Source: JBFAPK01 sp040676675 (GTDB taxonomy: Bacteria; Actinomycetota; Actinomycetes; Mycobacteriales; Micromonosporaceae). From it: a stretch of 64,000 bases of DNA. The position numbers were made by a program, and so were the translations under genes. Within the stretch, counting starts at the first letter, position 1. Each line of letters begins with the position of its first letter. The stretch spans positions 31,348 through 95,347 of the forward strand of contig NZ_JBFAPK010000033.1 in NCBI RefSeq assembly GCF_040676675.1. Direction: 5' to 3'. The notes beneath the pieces are model-generated. The model saw nothing but the letters and a program-made list of their open reading frames with translations. It was not told the DNA's origin and made no database searches. Positions 23,796 through 32,868 of the stretch are shown here, piece after piece.

Positions 23796-25994
23796 TCACG
23801 GCATCGGGTGCAGGCCCTCGTGCCGGACGGTCCAGCTGCCGTCGGCCGGGAAGCCCGGCGCGCCGCGCGTGCCGCTGCCGCCGCGCGTGCCGGTGTCGCC
23901 CGATGGTCCGCTGCCGCCCGGCGATCCGGGCGCGCCGGCCGGGCCGGAGTCGGCGCCCGCGACCATCAGCGCGGTCGCCGCGAGCAGCCCGCCGTTGCCG
24001 GGCAGGTAGATCGGCAGGTTGGCGGTCTGCCGGTTGTGCCCGTTGCGCAGGTGGATGTTCTTCGGGGTGTCGAGGAGCAGCAGGTCGAGGGCGAGTTCCG
24101 GCTCGCCCAGCCGGGTGGCGGTCATCGCCATCGCGGGATAGTCCCAGCCCCAGGTGCTCTCCCAGTTCCACTCGGCCAGCACCCGCCGCAGGGTCGCCCG
24201 CATGATCTCCGGGTCGACGAGGCCGGTCGGCGGTACGACCCCCAGGGCGTAGAGCATCGAGGGATGGTCCTCGGGCACCGTGTACGGCGGCGTGTCGATC
24301 GCGGTGTAGACCCCGTCCCGGACGTGCGGCCGGACCAGGTTCTCCGCGACCGCCGCCCAGAGCGGTTCCGGGGCGAGCCCGAGCAGTTCCCGCCAGCGCT
24401 GCGCCACGCCGAGCGCCCAGGCCCAGTACGCCAGCTCGAACGTCGGGTTCGTCAGCGTGGCCCGCTGCCCGGCGTACGACTCCTGGGCCGGCACCAGCGG
24501 CGGACCGAGCTGGTAGCCCCGGTCGGTCCGTACCGCGAAGTCGGCCATGAACGTGGCGGACTGGAGCACCACGTCGGCGTACCGCTCCAGGACGTCGGCG
24601 GCGCCGGTCGCGCGGCGGACCAGCTCGGCCAGGAAGATCGGGTGCGGCTGCTGCCAGATCAGGAAGGTGCCGATCGTGCTCGGGCTCTCCCGGCCGTCCG
24701 GGCCGACCTGCTTGGGCCAGCGCGCGCCCTCGTACCCCTGCTCGCGGGCGGTCTCGCGGGCCCGGGGCAGGATCGAGGCGTACCAGCCGAGGCTCCGCTC
24801 CAGCAGGGCCGGCCGGCCCCAGAGCGGGAAGTGCGCACCGTGCCACCAGGACATCTCCAGGTGGAAACGGCCGCGCCAGCTGTTGACCATCAGACCGGTC
24901 TCCTGCGGCGGCAGCGAGCCCGCGCAGTGGATGGCGGTCAGGAACTGCGAGAGCACGATGCGCCGCTCCAGCTCGGGTGCGCGCGGGTCGTGGCTGTCGG
25001 CCAGCTCGACGGCGCCGCCGCCGGTCCAGAACTCGGCCCAGTGCCGCTCCGACGCCGCCCGCGTCGCCGGGTAGCTCGGCGGGCCGAGGACGGCCGGCGC
25101 GCCGGCGCGGACCGGGCCGGGGGCGAACCCGACCACCAGTTCGAGCAGCGGCCCGCCGGAGGTGACGACGAACTCGTGCGGTCCGGTCCGGGTCACCTCG
25201 GCGTCGGGGGTGGCGCGCAGCCCGACCCCGTACGTCGTGTCGTCGAGCACCCGCTCGACCGTGTACCCCGGCCCGGCGGGCGCCAGCACCGACGAGTGCG
25301 CCCCGGGGCGGGACCAGTCCGCCGGGTTGCTCCACCCCTCCGACCCGTACGGAAAGGCGATCCGTACCGCGAGCCCGGCCGAGGTGAGCAGCGCGGACTC
25401 GATCCGTACCGCCACGGCGTCCCGCTCGGGGTGGCAGACGGTGGTCACCCGGACCGGCTCGCCGCGCAGCCGGAACCGGCTCTCGATCACGCCGGTCCAG
25501 AGGTCCAGCCGCTGGTGCGGCTCGCCGATCTCGTCCGGGGCCGGCGGGCGCGGCGCCGTGCCGGCGTCGAGCACCAGGCCGATCCGGCCGAGGTCGAGCC
25601 GGTGCGGGTTGTTGCGCAGCCAGGACTCGGCCCCGGAGCCCGGCGCCTCGGAGGTCGCCGACAGCTCACCGAGCATGTCCACGTACGGGACCGGGCCGCG
25701 GGGGGTGTCGTAGTCCCGGCGGGTCTGCGCCAGGTCGTACCGCTCGCCGCCGGGCGTGCTGTGCCAACCCCACTGCGACTGGGTGCCGAGCAGCGTGCCG
25801 GCGCCGGCCCCGGTGTGGTCGGCGACCGGGTAGCGCTCCGGGAAGGTCTGCAGGCCGGTCAGGTCGACCGTGTAGCAGAACTCTCCGTTGCCCACGGAGA
25901 GCGGGGACGCGGGCTCGACCCCGGTCACCTCGACCGCGTGCCGCGCGACGAGTGCCCTCCGGTCGAGCCCGCGCCCGGGTACCGCTCCGATCAC
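23796..25994 (-). CDS. Six-hairpin glycoside hydrolase (GH65/GH95-like fold)
   Basis: Predicted intracellular glycosidase of about 732 aa, last gene of the sugar-uptake operon. Residues about 25-300 form an N-terminal beta-sandwich (PLSVGNGEFCYTVDLTGLQTF) and about 320-690 an (alpha/alpha)6 barrel with LMVNSWRGRFHLEMSWWHGAHFPLWGR and WNWESTWGWDYPAMAMTATRLG; acidic residues in these blocks are candidate catalytic acids. There is no signal peptide. GTG 25994 overlaps the stop of the binding-protein gene by GTGA, and the following GLDRRALVARH stretch fits homologous N-termini. The C-terminus carries an unusual Gly-rich collagen-like run (GAPGSPGGSGPSGDTG). The substrate is unknown. Confidence 0.78.
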   Translation of the reverse strand: MIGAVPGRGLDRRALVARHAVEVTGVEPASPLSVGNGEFCYTVDLTGLQTFPERYPVADHTGAGAGTLLGTQSQWGWHSTPGGERYDLAQTRRDYDTPRGPVPYVDMLGELSATSEAPGSGAESWLRNNPHRLDLGRIGLVLDAGTAPRPPAPDEIGEPHQRLDLWTGVIESRFRLRGEPVRVTTVCHPERDAVAVRIESALLTSAGLAVRIAFPYGSEGWSNPADWSRPGAHSSVLAPAGPGYTVERVLDDTTYGVGLRATPDAEVTRTGPHEFVVTSGGPLLELVVGFAPGPVRAGAPAVLGPPSYPATRAASERHWAEFWTGGGAVELADSHDPRAPELERRIVLSQFLTAIHCAGSLPPQETGLMVNSWRGRFHLEMSWWHGAHFPLWGRPALLERSLGWYASILPRARETAREQGYEGARWPKQVGPDGRESPSTIGTFLIWQQPHPIFLAELVRRATGAADVLERYADVVLQSATFMADFAVRTDRGYQLGPPLVPAQESYAGQRATLTNPTFELAYWAWALGVAQRWRELLGLAPEPLWAAVAENLVRPHVRDGVYTAIDTPPYTVPEDHPSMLYALGVVPPTGLVDPEIMRATLRRVLAEWNWESTWGWDYPAMAMTATRLGEPELALDLLLLDTPKNIHLRNGHNRQTANLPIYLPGNGGLLAATALMVAGADSGPAGAPGSPGGSGPSGDTGTRGGSGTRGAPGFPADGSWTVRHEGLHPMP

Positions 25995-27295
25995 TTCTTG
26001 ATCGCAGCCTGGAGCTGGTCGATGAAGTCCTCGGCGCCCTTGGCCGGCGATTCCCGGTTGAACAGGACCTCGGCGTTGACGCGCTGGAGGATCTTCACGC
26101 TGTCGGTGGAGCCGGCCGGGCCGATCACCAGCGGCGGCCCCGCCTTCTCGGTGACCTTGGCGATGAACTGCACCTGTTCGGTCTGGTCCGGCGTCAGGGT
26201 GGGCTCGATGGCGGTACGCACCTGGGCGTTCGCCGGGATGCCGCGGTCGGTGAGGATGATTTTGCCGGCCTCGGGGCTGTTGACCAGGAAGTCGACCAGC
26301 TTGGCCGCCTCCTTCGGGTGCTTGCTCCGCGAGCTGATGGTGTAGAGTTGCGAGGCTTGGAGCCACATGCCGGGCTGCTTGCCGGCGTTCTCGCCGGGGG
26401 CCCGCAGCAGCTTGAGCGGGTGCCCGGACGCCTTGCGCAGCGCGCTGAGCTGGTTGCTCCAGTCGATCTGCATTCCGGCCAGGCCGCGTCCGACCAGCGT
26501 CTGCTCCGGCGCCGGCTGGCCGGCCAGCTCGGAGGTGAGTGAGGCCGGCGGGGCGGCACCCGAGTCGCGCAGCGCGGTGGTCATGGTGAACCAGTCGGTG
26601 AGGGTCTGCTTGCTGATGCCGACCTTGCCGTCCGGGGTGTAGAGGCCCTCGCTGCGCTGGCGGGAGTAGAGGTCCAGCGCGTCGGGCCGGCTCGGGTCGG
26701 CGACGCCGTACGTGCCCTTGGGGGAGCCGGCGGCGACCTTCTTCGCGATCTCGACGAAGTCGGCCCAGGTCCAGGCGTTGTCGTCGGGGAGCGGGACGTT
26801 CGCCTTCTCGAAGACCACCGGGTCGACCACGACGCCGAACGTGTTGACGCCGGTCGGCACGCCGTACTGCTTGCCGCCGAACTTCCCGTTGCCCAGGGCC
26901 GCGCCGTCGATCTGGTCGGTCCTCAGCTCGCCGCTGACGCGGGAGAGGTCCAGCAGCGCGCCCCGGGCGCCGTACTCCTGCGGGTAGGCCCCGCCGAGGG
27001 TGATGACGTCCGGCGCGTCGTTCGCCGCGGTCTGGGTGGCGAGCTTGTCGAAGTACGCGTTGAAGTCGGCCGTCTCGCCGGCGACCTTGATGCCGGGGTT
27101 CTGCGCCTGGAACGCCTCGATCACCTTCTGGGTGGCGGCGGCCCGGTCGTTGTTGCCCCACCAGGAGAAGCGCAGTTGGACCGTACCGTCCTTGCCGCCG
27201 GAGTCGCCGCCGCAGCCGGCGGCGGCGGCGAGCAGGGTGACGGCGGCGAGGCAGATGGCGGCCGCGCGGCCCGGTCTGAGATATCTGGGGGTCAC
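25991..27295 (-). CDS. Sugar ABC transporter substrate-binding lipoprotein
   Basis: Extracytoplasmic solute-binding protein (family 1, 434 aa) that delivers an oligosaccharide to the adjacent permeases. The lipoprotein signal ends AAAAGC with the lipidated Cys at about residue 28. Family marks include FSWWGNNDRAAATQKVIEAFQAQNPGI and WTWADFVEIAKKVA. It is the third gene of the leftward operon, 40 bp after the second permease, and is followed by the overlapping glycosidase gene. No ATPase gene is present, so a shared MsiK-type ATPase encoded elsewhere is likely. Confidence 0.92.
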   Translation of the reverse strand: MTPRYLRPGRAAAICLAAVTLLAAAAGCGGDSGGKDGTVQLRFSWWGNNDRAAATQKVIEAFQAQNPGIKVAGETADFNAYFDKLATQTAANDAPDVITLGGAYPQEYGARGALLDLSRVSGELRTDQIDGAALGNGKFGGKQYGVPTGVNTFGVVVDPVVFEKANVPLPDDNAWTWADFVEIAKKVAAGSPKGTYGVADPSRPDALDLYSRQRSEGLYTPDGKVGISKQTLTDWFTMTTALRDSGAAPPASLTSELAGQPAPEQTLVGRGLAGMQIDWSNQLSALRKASGHPLKLLRAPGENAGKQPGMWLQASQLYTISSRSKHPKEAAKLVDFLVNSPEAGKIILTDRGIPANAQVRTAIEPTLTPDQTEQVQFIAKVTEKAGPPLVIGPAGSTDSVKILQRVNAEVLFNRESPAKGAEDFIDQLQAAIKK

Positions 27296-27335
27296 GGGGG
27301 TGTCCTTCCGTGGGGGTGGGTGGGGGTGAAACGAT

Positions 27336-28217
27336 TCATTTGAGGCCCGTCGTTGCCAGCCCCTGCGTGAGGTAGCGCTGGCCCGCGAGGAAGAACCCGA
27401 AGATCGGGGCCAGACCGACGATGGACATGGCGAAGAGCTGTCCCCAGGCGCTCTGTCCCTGACCGTCGATGAAGGACCGCAGGGCCACCGGCACGGTGTA
27501 GAGCTCCGGGTTGGTGAGGAAGATCAGCTGGCTGAAGAAGTCGTTCCAGGTCCAGATGAAGGTGAAGAGCGCCGACGTGGCCAGGGCCGGTACCGAGAGC
27601 GGCATGATGATCCGCCAGTAGATCCGGAAGTGCCCGCAGCCGTCCATCCGGGCCGCCTCGTCCAGTTCCCGGGGCAGTGATCGGATGAACTGCACCATCA
27701 GGAAGATGAAGAACGCGTCGTGCGCGAGGAACTTCGGTACGACCAGCGGCAGGTACGTGTTGATCCAGCCGAGCTGCGAGAAGAGCACGTACTGCGGGAC
27801 GATCAGTACGTGGATCGGCAGCATCATGGTCCCCAGCATGGCCGCGAAGAAGATCTTCCGGCCGCGGAATTCGAGCCGGGCGAAGGCGTACGCCGCCAGC
27901 GAGCAGGAGAGCAGGTTGCCGACGATGGCGAGTACCGCGATCACCGCCGAGTTCCACAGGTACCGCTCGAACGGGTACCGCAGCGCGGTCCAGCCGCCGG
28001 CGTAGTTGCCCAGGTCGAACCGGTTCGGCCAGATCGACGGGTCCCGGAAGATCTCGTCGCTCGGCTTGAACGAGCTGGAGACCATCCAGAGCAGCGGGTA
28101 GAGCATCACCACGCCGAAGGCGATCAGCAGCACGTGCTTCGACACCCGCCAGGGCAGCCGGCCGGCGCGACCGGCGACCTCCGGGGCCGTGGTCGGGCTC
28201 GTCGTCAGGTCAGTCAC
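27336..28217 (-). CDS. Carbohydrate ABC transporter permease (MalG-type)
   Basis: Inner-membrane permease of about 293 aa with six predicted helices. The ATPase-contact EAA loop is visible (ELDEAARMDGCGHFRIYWRIIMPLSVPAL). GTG 28217 overlaps the end of the first permease by 8 bp. It pairs with that permease to form the transport channel for the neighbouring binding lipoprotein. Confidence 0.9.
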   Translation of the reverse strand: MTDLTTSPTTAPEVAGRAGRLPWRVSKHVLLIAFGVVMLYPLLWMVSSSFKPSDEIFRDPSIWPNRFDLGNYAGGWTALRYPFERYLWNSAVIAVLAIVGNLLSCSLAAYAFARLEFRGRKIFFAAMLGTMMLPIHVLIVPQYVLFSQLGWINTYLPLVVPKFLAHDAFFIFLMVQFIRSLPRELDEAARMDGCGHFRIYWRIIMPLSVPALATSALFTFIWTWNDFFSQLIFLTNPELYTVPVALRSFIDGQGQSAWGQLFAMSIVGLAPIFGFFLAGQRYLTQGLATTGLK

Positions 28218-29232
28218 CGTAGAACACCCACTTCCTGGCGAAGAGGAAGTTGATCCCGGTGAAGACGGCGATGATGAGCAGCAGCGTCCAGGCCATGGCG
28301 GACGCGTAGCCCATGTCGAACGAGCCGAAACCGCGATCGTAGAGGTACAGCGTGTAGAGCAGGGTCGAGTCGGCCGGCCCACCGGTGCCGCCGCTGACCA
28401 CGAAGGCCTGCGTGAAGCTCTGGAACGCGCCGATCATCTGGAGGATCAGGTTGAAGAAGATGATCGGTGAGAGGAGCGGCAGGGTGATCCGGAAGAACTG
28501 CGAGACCGGTCCGGCGCCGTCGACCGAGGCGGCCTCGTAGTACGAGGTCGGTATCTGCCGCAGCCCGGCCAGGAAGATCACCATCGGTGCGCCGAACGTC
28601 CAGGCGTTGAGCAGGACGAGCGTGCCCAGGGCGAAGTCCGGATGGGCGACCCAGCTGACCCCGTGGATCCCGACGAGGCCGAGCAGCTGGTTGATCAGAC
28701 CGTCGCTGCCGAAGATCTGTCGCCACAGGATCGCGATCGAGACGCTGCCCGCCAGCAGCGACGGTAGGTAGTAGACGGAGCGGTAGATGCTCAGTCCGCG
28801 TACGCCCCGGTTGAGCAGCATGGCCAGCGCCAGGGCGAGGACCAGTTGCAGCGGTACCGAGACGAAGACGTACTCGAAGGTGACGATCAGCGACTTGTGC
28901 AGCCGGGGATCGTCCAGCATGCGGGTGTAGTTCTCCAGCCCCAGCCAGCGCGGCGGGGTGATCATCGTGTAGTCGGTGAAGGAGAGGTAGAGGGAGGCGA
29001 GGATCGGTCCGATGGTGAACAGGACCATCCCGATGAACCACGGGGTCAGGAAGGCGTAGGCCGCCCGGTCCCGCCGCACCGACGCCCGGGTCCGCGCGCG
29101 TGTGGCCGGTGCGGGTCCGGGCATGCCCGGCCCGGCGAGGGCCAGGGCCGTGCCGCCCGGCGGGACCGTGGCCGGCTCGGTCGCCGGCCGCGGGGGTGGT
29201 GTGGGTGAACGTGCGCCGCTGCGATTACTCAT
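28210..29232 (-). CDS. Carbohydrate ABC transporter permease (MalF-type)
   Basis: First gene of the leftward uptake operon. The 340-aa protein has a ~50-residue Pro-rich cytoplasmic tail and then six predicted helices beginning AYAFLTPWFIGMVLFTIGPILASLYLSF. The EAA loop reads SYYEAASVDGAGPVSQFFRITLPLLSP. The start is ATG 29232. It is divergent from the LacI regulator, which probably represses it. Confidence 0.9.
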   Translation of the reverse strand: MSNRSGARSPTPPPRPATEPATVPPGGTALALAGPGMPGPAPATRARTRASVRRDRAAYAFLTPWFIGMVLFTIGPILASLYLSFTDYTMITPPRWLGLENYTRMLDDPRLHKSLIVTFEYVFVSVPLQLVLALALAMLLNRGVRGLSIYRSVYYLPSLLAGSVSIAILWRQIFGSDGLINQLLGLVGIHGVSWVAHPDFALGTLVLLNAWTFGAPMVIFLAGLRQIPTSYYEAASVDGAGPVSQFFRITLPLLSPIIFFNLILQMIGAFQSFTQAFVVSGGTGGPADSTLLYTLYLYDRGFGSFDMGYASAMAWTLLLIIAVFTGINFLFARKWVFYGD

Positions 29233-29629
29233 CCGGCACCCTTCGGAATCGCTCAGGAGTGGGGCCTCAACGTTTGCCCGTCGTGCCGCAGGGCCCTCAC
29301 CCGGGGGCTGAGTAACCAGTTTCTAACAGAGGCGTCATGCCCTGTCAATGATCTCTATGAGCGCTGACCACCTGCGTAAACGCGGCACCGTCGGTCGCGG
29401 AAACAAGATCGAGAAACCGATTGCTGAGCCGTTCCGGTAACCGGTATCTTGATCCGGCGACGGTTGCCGCGTCGGCCCCCACCGGGGGTCAGGTCGACCC
29501 GGTCGGGAGCAGGATCCGCAGGTGGGAGCCGTTCGGTTCGGCCGCCGGCGGCCGGGCGGACCGGTCGGCGAGAACCGTCGCGGTCGATGCCGTACGGACG
29601 GCGTCCGCGGCGTGCATGGGAGAGTCGAG
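29233..29629. other. Divergent control region of the glycan-uptake locus
   Basis: 397 bp between the ABC operon and the LacI gene, with a lower-GC core around 29320-29460. Candidate operators are GCGTAAACGC (29374-29383) and CCGGTAACCGG (29434-29444). Neither has the CG-centred form usual for LacI operators, so the real site is uncertain. Confidence 0.5.
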
Positions 29630-30733
29630 ATGAGCGTGGGCGCTGACGGTCTTCGACGCGAGGAGGAGTCCGGGCCGGCGCACCTGAGACCGGCCCGCCG
29701 GGGTGGCCGGCGTCGGGACCGGGGCGGGGCCACCATCGGCCGGGTCGCGGACGCGGCCGGCGTCTCGCGCGCGACCGTCTCCCGGGTGATGAACGGCAGC
29801 CCCACCGTCGCCCCGGAGCTGGCCGCCCGGGTCCGGGCCGCCGCCGAGGCGCTGAACTACGAACCGAGCCTCGTCGCCCGCAGCCTCGCGCTGGGGCGTA
29901 CCAGCACGGTCTCGCTGATCGTGCCGGACCTGTCCAATCCGATGTTCCAGGACGTGCTCAGGGGGCTGAGCCACGCCGCGGCGGCGCGCGGCTACCGGCT
30001 GCTGGTGGCCGAGTCCAACGAGAACGCCGGCGAGGAGTCGATCCTGGCGGTCGAGGCCCGCCGCCGCTCGGACGCGCTGGTCCTCGCGGCCCCGCGGCTG
30101 CCCGACGCGGAGCTGCGGGCGCTCGGCGAGCGGCTCGCCCCGCTCGTCCTGCTCAACCGGGAGATCCCCGGGGTGGCCCTGCCCTCGCTCTCCGTCGACT
30201 ACGCGGCCGGCATCCGGGCGATCGTGACCCACCTGCGCGCGCTCGGACACCGGCACCTGGCCTACCTGGCCGGGCCCGAGGCGAGCACCTCCAACCGGGA
30301 CCGCCTCGCGGCGCTGCACCTGGCCGCCGGGTCCGGCCCGCGCTTCGAGCTGACCGAGATGGCCTGCGGCGCCACCTTCGAGGACGGGCACGCCGTGGCC
30401 CGGGCGGTGGTCGCCACCGGCGCCAGCGCGGTCGTCGCCTACAACGACATGGTCGCCTTCGGCGTGCTGAGCGGCCTGCACGAACTCGGGATCGGCGTGC
30501 CGGACGAGATCTCCATCGCCGGCTTCGACGACATCCCGTTCGCCCGTTACACCACCCCGCCGTTGACCACGGCGTCGATTCCCCGCAACGAGCTGGGCCG
30601 GCAGGCCTGGGACCGGCTGTGGGCACTGATGAGCGGCGAGCCACCGGGGCACAACGTGCACTTCCAGCCGCGGCTCATCGTCCGGGACAGCACCGGTCCG
30701 GCCCCGACCGGGCGAGGCAAGGAGGCACGATGA
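29630..30733 (+). CDS. LacI-family transcriptional regulator
   Basis: Sugar-responsive repressor of about 367 aa. A disordered Arg-rich N-terminus (about 1-35) precedes the LacI HTH (TIGRVADAAGVSRATVSRVMNGSPTV) and hinge helix, then a periplasmic-binding-protein-like effector domain (LIVPDLSNPMFQDVLRG ... ISIAGFDDIPFARYTTPPLTT). ATG 29630 is the most plausible start, although the extension before the HTH is longer than usual. It overlaps the GH5-like gene by ATGA and is divergent from the ABC permeases, so it probably controls both units. Confidence 0.9.
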   Translation: MSVGADGLRREEESGPAHLRPARRGGRRRDRGGATIGRVADAAGVSRATVSRVMNGSPTVAPELAARVRAAAEALNYEPSLVARSLALGRTSTVSLIVPDLSNPMFQDVLRGLSHAAAARGYRLLVAESNENAGEESILAVEARRRSDALVLAAPRLPDAELRALGERLAPLVLLNREIPGVALPSLSVDYAAGIRAIVTHLRALGHRHLAYLAGPEASTSNRDRLAALHLAAGSGPRFELTEMACGATFEDGHAVARAVVATGASAVVAYNDMVAFGVLSGLHELGIGVPDEISIAGFDDIPFARYTTPPLTTASIPRNELGRQAWDRLWALMSGEPPGHNVHFQPRLIVRDSTGPAPTGRGKEAR

Positions 30734-32124
30734 ACGGCCTGGACTGGCTCCGTACCGACGGCGACCGGCTGGTGGACGGCTCCGGCCGTACCGTCGTCCT
30801 CGCCGGCATCGGCCTGGGCGGCTGGATGAACATGGAGAACTTCATCACCGGCTACCCGGCCACCGAGTCGCTGCACCGCGCCCAGCTGCGCCGGGTGCTC
30901 GGCGACGAGGGCTATCACCGGTTCTTCGACCGGTTCCTGACAGACTTCTTCGACACCGCGGACGTCGAGTACCTCGCCTCGCTCGGCCTCAACTCGGTAC
31001 GCGTCCCCTTCAACTACCGCCACTTCGAGGACGACGACCGGCCGTTCGAACTCAAGGAGGAGGGCTTCCGCCGGTTGGACCGGGTCGTCGAGATCTGCGC
31101 CCGGGCGGGGCTCTACACGATCCTCGACCTGCACGCGGTGCCGGGCGCCCAGAACCAGAACTGGCACAGCGACAACCCGACGCACTGGGCGATGTTCTGG
31201 CAGCACCGGCACTTCCAGGACCGGGTGGTGCACCTGTGGGAGGCGCTGGCGCAGCGGTACCGGGACAACCCGGCCGTCGCCGGCTACAACCCGGTCAACG
31301 AGCCGGGCGACCCGACCGGAGAGGTGATCGGCCCGTTCTACGACCGGCTGGAGGCGGCCATCCGGGCCGTCGACGACCGGCACATCCTCTTCCTCGACGG
31401 CAACCGCTACTCCACCGACTTCTCCGCCTTCACCGAGCCGTACCCGAACACCGTGTACACCGCCCACGACTACGCGTTGCCGGGGATCGCGGTCGGCAGC
31501 GAGTACCCCGGCGTCACCCGGGGCGAGTACTTCGACCGCGCGGTGGTCGAGCGAACCTTCCTGCGGCGTACCGAGTTCATGCGCCGCACCGGTACGCCGA
31601 TCTGGATCGGCGAGTTCGGCCCGGTCTACACCGGCGAACCCGAGCGCGACCGGGCCCGGTACCGGCTGCTCCGCGACCAGCTCGACATCTACCGCGAGCA
31701 CGGGGCGAGCTGGGCGCTGTGGACGTACAAGGACATCGGGCTCCAGGGGCTGGTGCACGCCGCCGCGGACAGCCCCTACCTGCGCCGGATCGCCCCGGCG
31801 CTGGAGAAGAAGATCCGGCTCGGCGCGGACTCGTGGGGCGGGACCGACACCCACGTACGCCACATCCTCGACCCCATCGACGAACTGTTCGACAAGGAGT
31901 TCCCGGGGTTCGACCCGTTCCCCTGGGGCCGTCGGGCCTGGATCAACCTGCTGGTCCGCAACATCCTGCTGGCCGAGCCGCTGGTCGAGGACTTCGGGCG
32001 CTGCTTCGCCGGGGTGACCCCGGCGGAGGCCGAGACGCTGGCCGGGTCCTTCGCCTTCGACCGGTGCGTGCGGCGGGAGGGGCTGGCCGACGCGCTGCGG
32101 GAACACCAGGCTCGAAGCAGCTGA
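30730..32124 (+). CDS. GH5-like glycoside hydrolase
   Basis: Predicted cytoplasmic retaining glycosidase of 464 aa with a cellulase-family TIM barrel. The acid/base is Glu191 in YNPVNEPGD and the nucleophile Glu295 in IWIGEFGP; supporting motifs are SVRVPFNYRHF and LDLHAVPGAQNQNWHSD. There is no signal peptide, so it acts on oligosaccharides taken up by the divergent ABC system. About 110 residues beyond the barrel (from about 350) are of unclear role. Beta-glucan or mannan fragments are the likely substrates; specificity cannot be read from sequence. Confidence 0.87.
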   Translation: MNGLDWLRTDGDRLVDGSGRTVVLAGIGLGGWMNMENFITGYPATESLHRAQLRRVLGDEGYHRFFDRFLTDFFDTADVEYLASLGLNSVRVPFNYRHFEDDDRPFELKEEGFRRLDRVVEICARAGLYTILDLHAVPGAQNQNWHSDNPTHWAMFWQHRHFQDRVVHLWEALAQRYRDNPAVAGYNPVNEPGDPTGEVIGPFYDRLEAAIRAVDDRHILFLDGNRYSTDFSAFTEPYPNTVYTAHDYALPGIAVGSEYPGVTRGEYFDRAVVERTFLRRTEFMRRTGTPIWIGEFGPVYTGEPERDRARYRLLRDQLDIYREHGASWALWTYKDIGLQGLVHAAADSPYLRRIAPALEKKIRLGADSWGGTDTHVRHILDPIDELFDKEFPGFDPFPWGRRAWINLLVRNILLAEPLVEDFGRCFAGVTPAEAETLAGSFAFDRCVRREGLADALREHQARSS

Positions 32125-32236
32125 GCGGGGAACGCCGCGCCGCGCCGCGAAACGCGCGCGCGGCACCCGGCGGTCCGGGCGCGCTCCAGCGCGGCGGGTG
32201 CGGTCCGCGGCGGTCCGGGCGCGGCCCGGCGGCGGG

Positions 32237-32599
32237 TCAGTAGACCAGCGCCTGGGCCCCCTCGGCCATCGCCTCCTCGACGAAGACCGCCGCGCCGGCG
32301 ATCCGTACGCCCGGCAGCACGTCCGACTCGCCGATCTCCCGGCGCGCGGCGCACTGGGTGCAGACGGTGACCCGACCGCTGGTGAGGATGACGTGCAGCA
32401 GCTCCGCCAGCGGCGCCGAGTGCGGCAGCTCGAACTCCTGGGCCCGGCCCGGCAGCGCGAACCAGCTCGACTCGCCGGTGAGCCAGAGCGAGACGTCGAC
32501 GCCGGAGGCGACCGCCGTCGCCGCCACCGTGAACGCCTGGGCGCAGCGCTCGGGAGCGTCCGCGCCCGCCGTGGCCTTGACGACCAGAGTGCGAGCCAT
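32237..32599 (-). CDS. DsrE-family sulfur-relay-like protein
   Basis: A 120-aa protein of DsrE/DsrF type with an alternating beta-alpha pattern: ARTLVVKATAGADAPERCAQAFTVAATAVASGVDVSLWLTGESSW, then RVTVCTQCAARREI and a C-terminal AAVFVEEAMAEGAQALVY. The CTQC pair could be functional. ATG 32599 is used; an in-frame start 12 nt upstream is possible. It is divergent from the 34-aa peptide and nitrobindin genes. Confidence 0.82.
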   Translation of the reverse strand: MARTLVVKATAGADAPERCAQAFTVAATAVASGVDVSLWLTGESSWFALPGRAQEFELPHSAPLAELLHVILTSGRVTVCTQCAARREIGESDVLPGVRIAGAAVFVEEAMAEGAQALVY

Positions 32600-32625
32600 A
32601 CCGGTCAGCATAAGATCTCGTTGTC

Positions 32626-32730
32626 ATGGTTACCGAGATTGGGTTCGTCAGCCTGCTGGTGGCGGGGTTCGGCGCGCTTGCCGGTGGCCTGGTCTACCTG
32701 GCCGTACGCATCGCGCGGGGACGCTGGTAG
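32626..32730 (+). CDS. 34-aa single-helix membrane peptide
   Basis: ATG 32626 opens a 34-codon frame: MVTEIGF, then a hydrophobic stretch (VSLLVAGFGALAGGLVYLAV) and a basic end (RIARGRW). That is a complete transmembrane peptide with a positively charged C-terminus. It starts 27 bp from the divergent DsrE gene and precedes the nitrobindin gene by about 140 bp. The reading frame is clean but there is no strong ribosome binding site. Confidence 0.5.
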   Translation: MVTEIGFVSLLVAGFGALAGGLVYLAVRIARGRW

Positions 32731-32868
32731 GAACACGCCGGATGCCGGTGCGGGCGCCGGGACCTGGTAGAACCGGTGGACGCGTCGCCGTGCCGAGCAG
32801 TCGGATCGCCGCCAACGGGAGCGCGCGGCGGGGCCGGCCACAGTCGCGAAACGAAAGGCAGTACACGA

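Noticed and set aside
25995..27161. Long upstream extension of the glycoside hydrolase frame
   Set aside because: It is an out-of-frame shadow of the binding-protein gene on the same strand; the GTGA overlap at 25994 gives the likely start.
29374..29444. GCGTAAACGC and CCGGTAACCGG as LacI operators
   Set aside because: They are palindromic and well placed, but lack the CG-centred LacI consensus and could be chance; kept only as a note in the intergenic entry.
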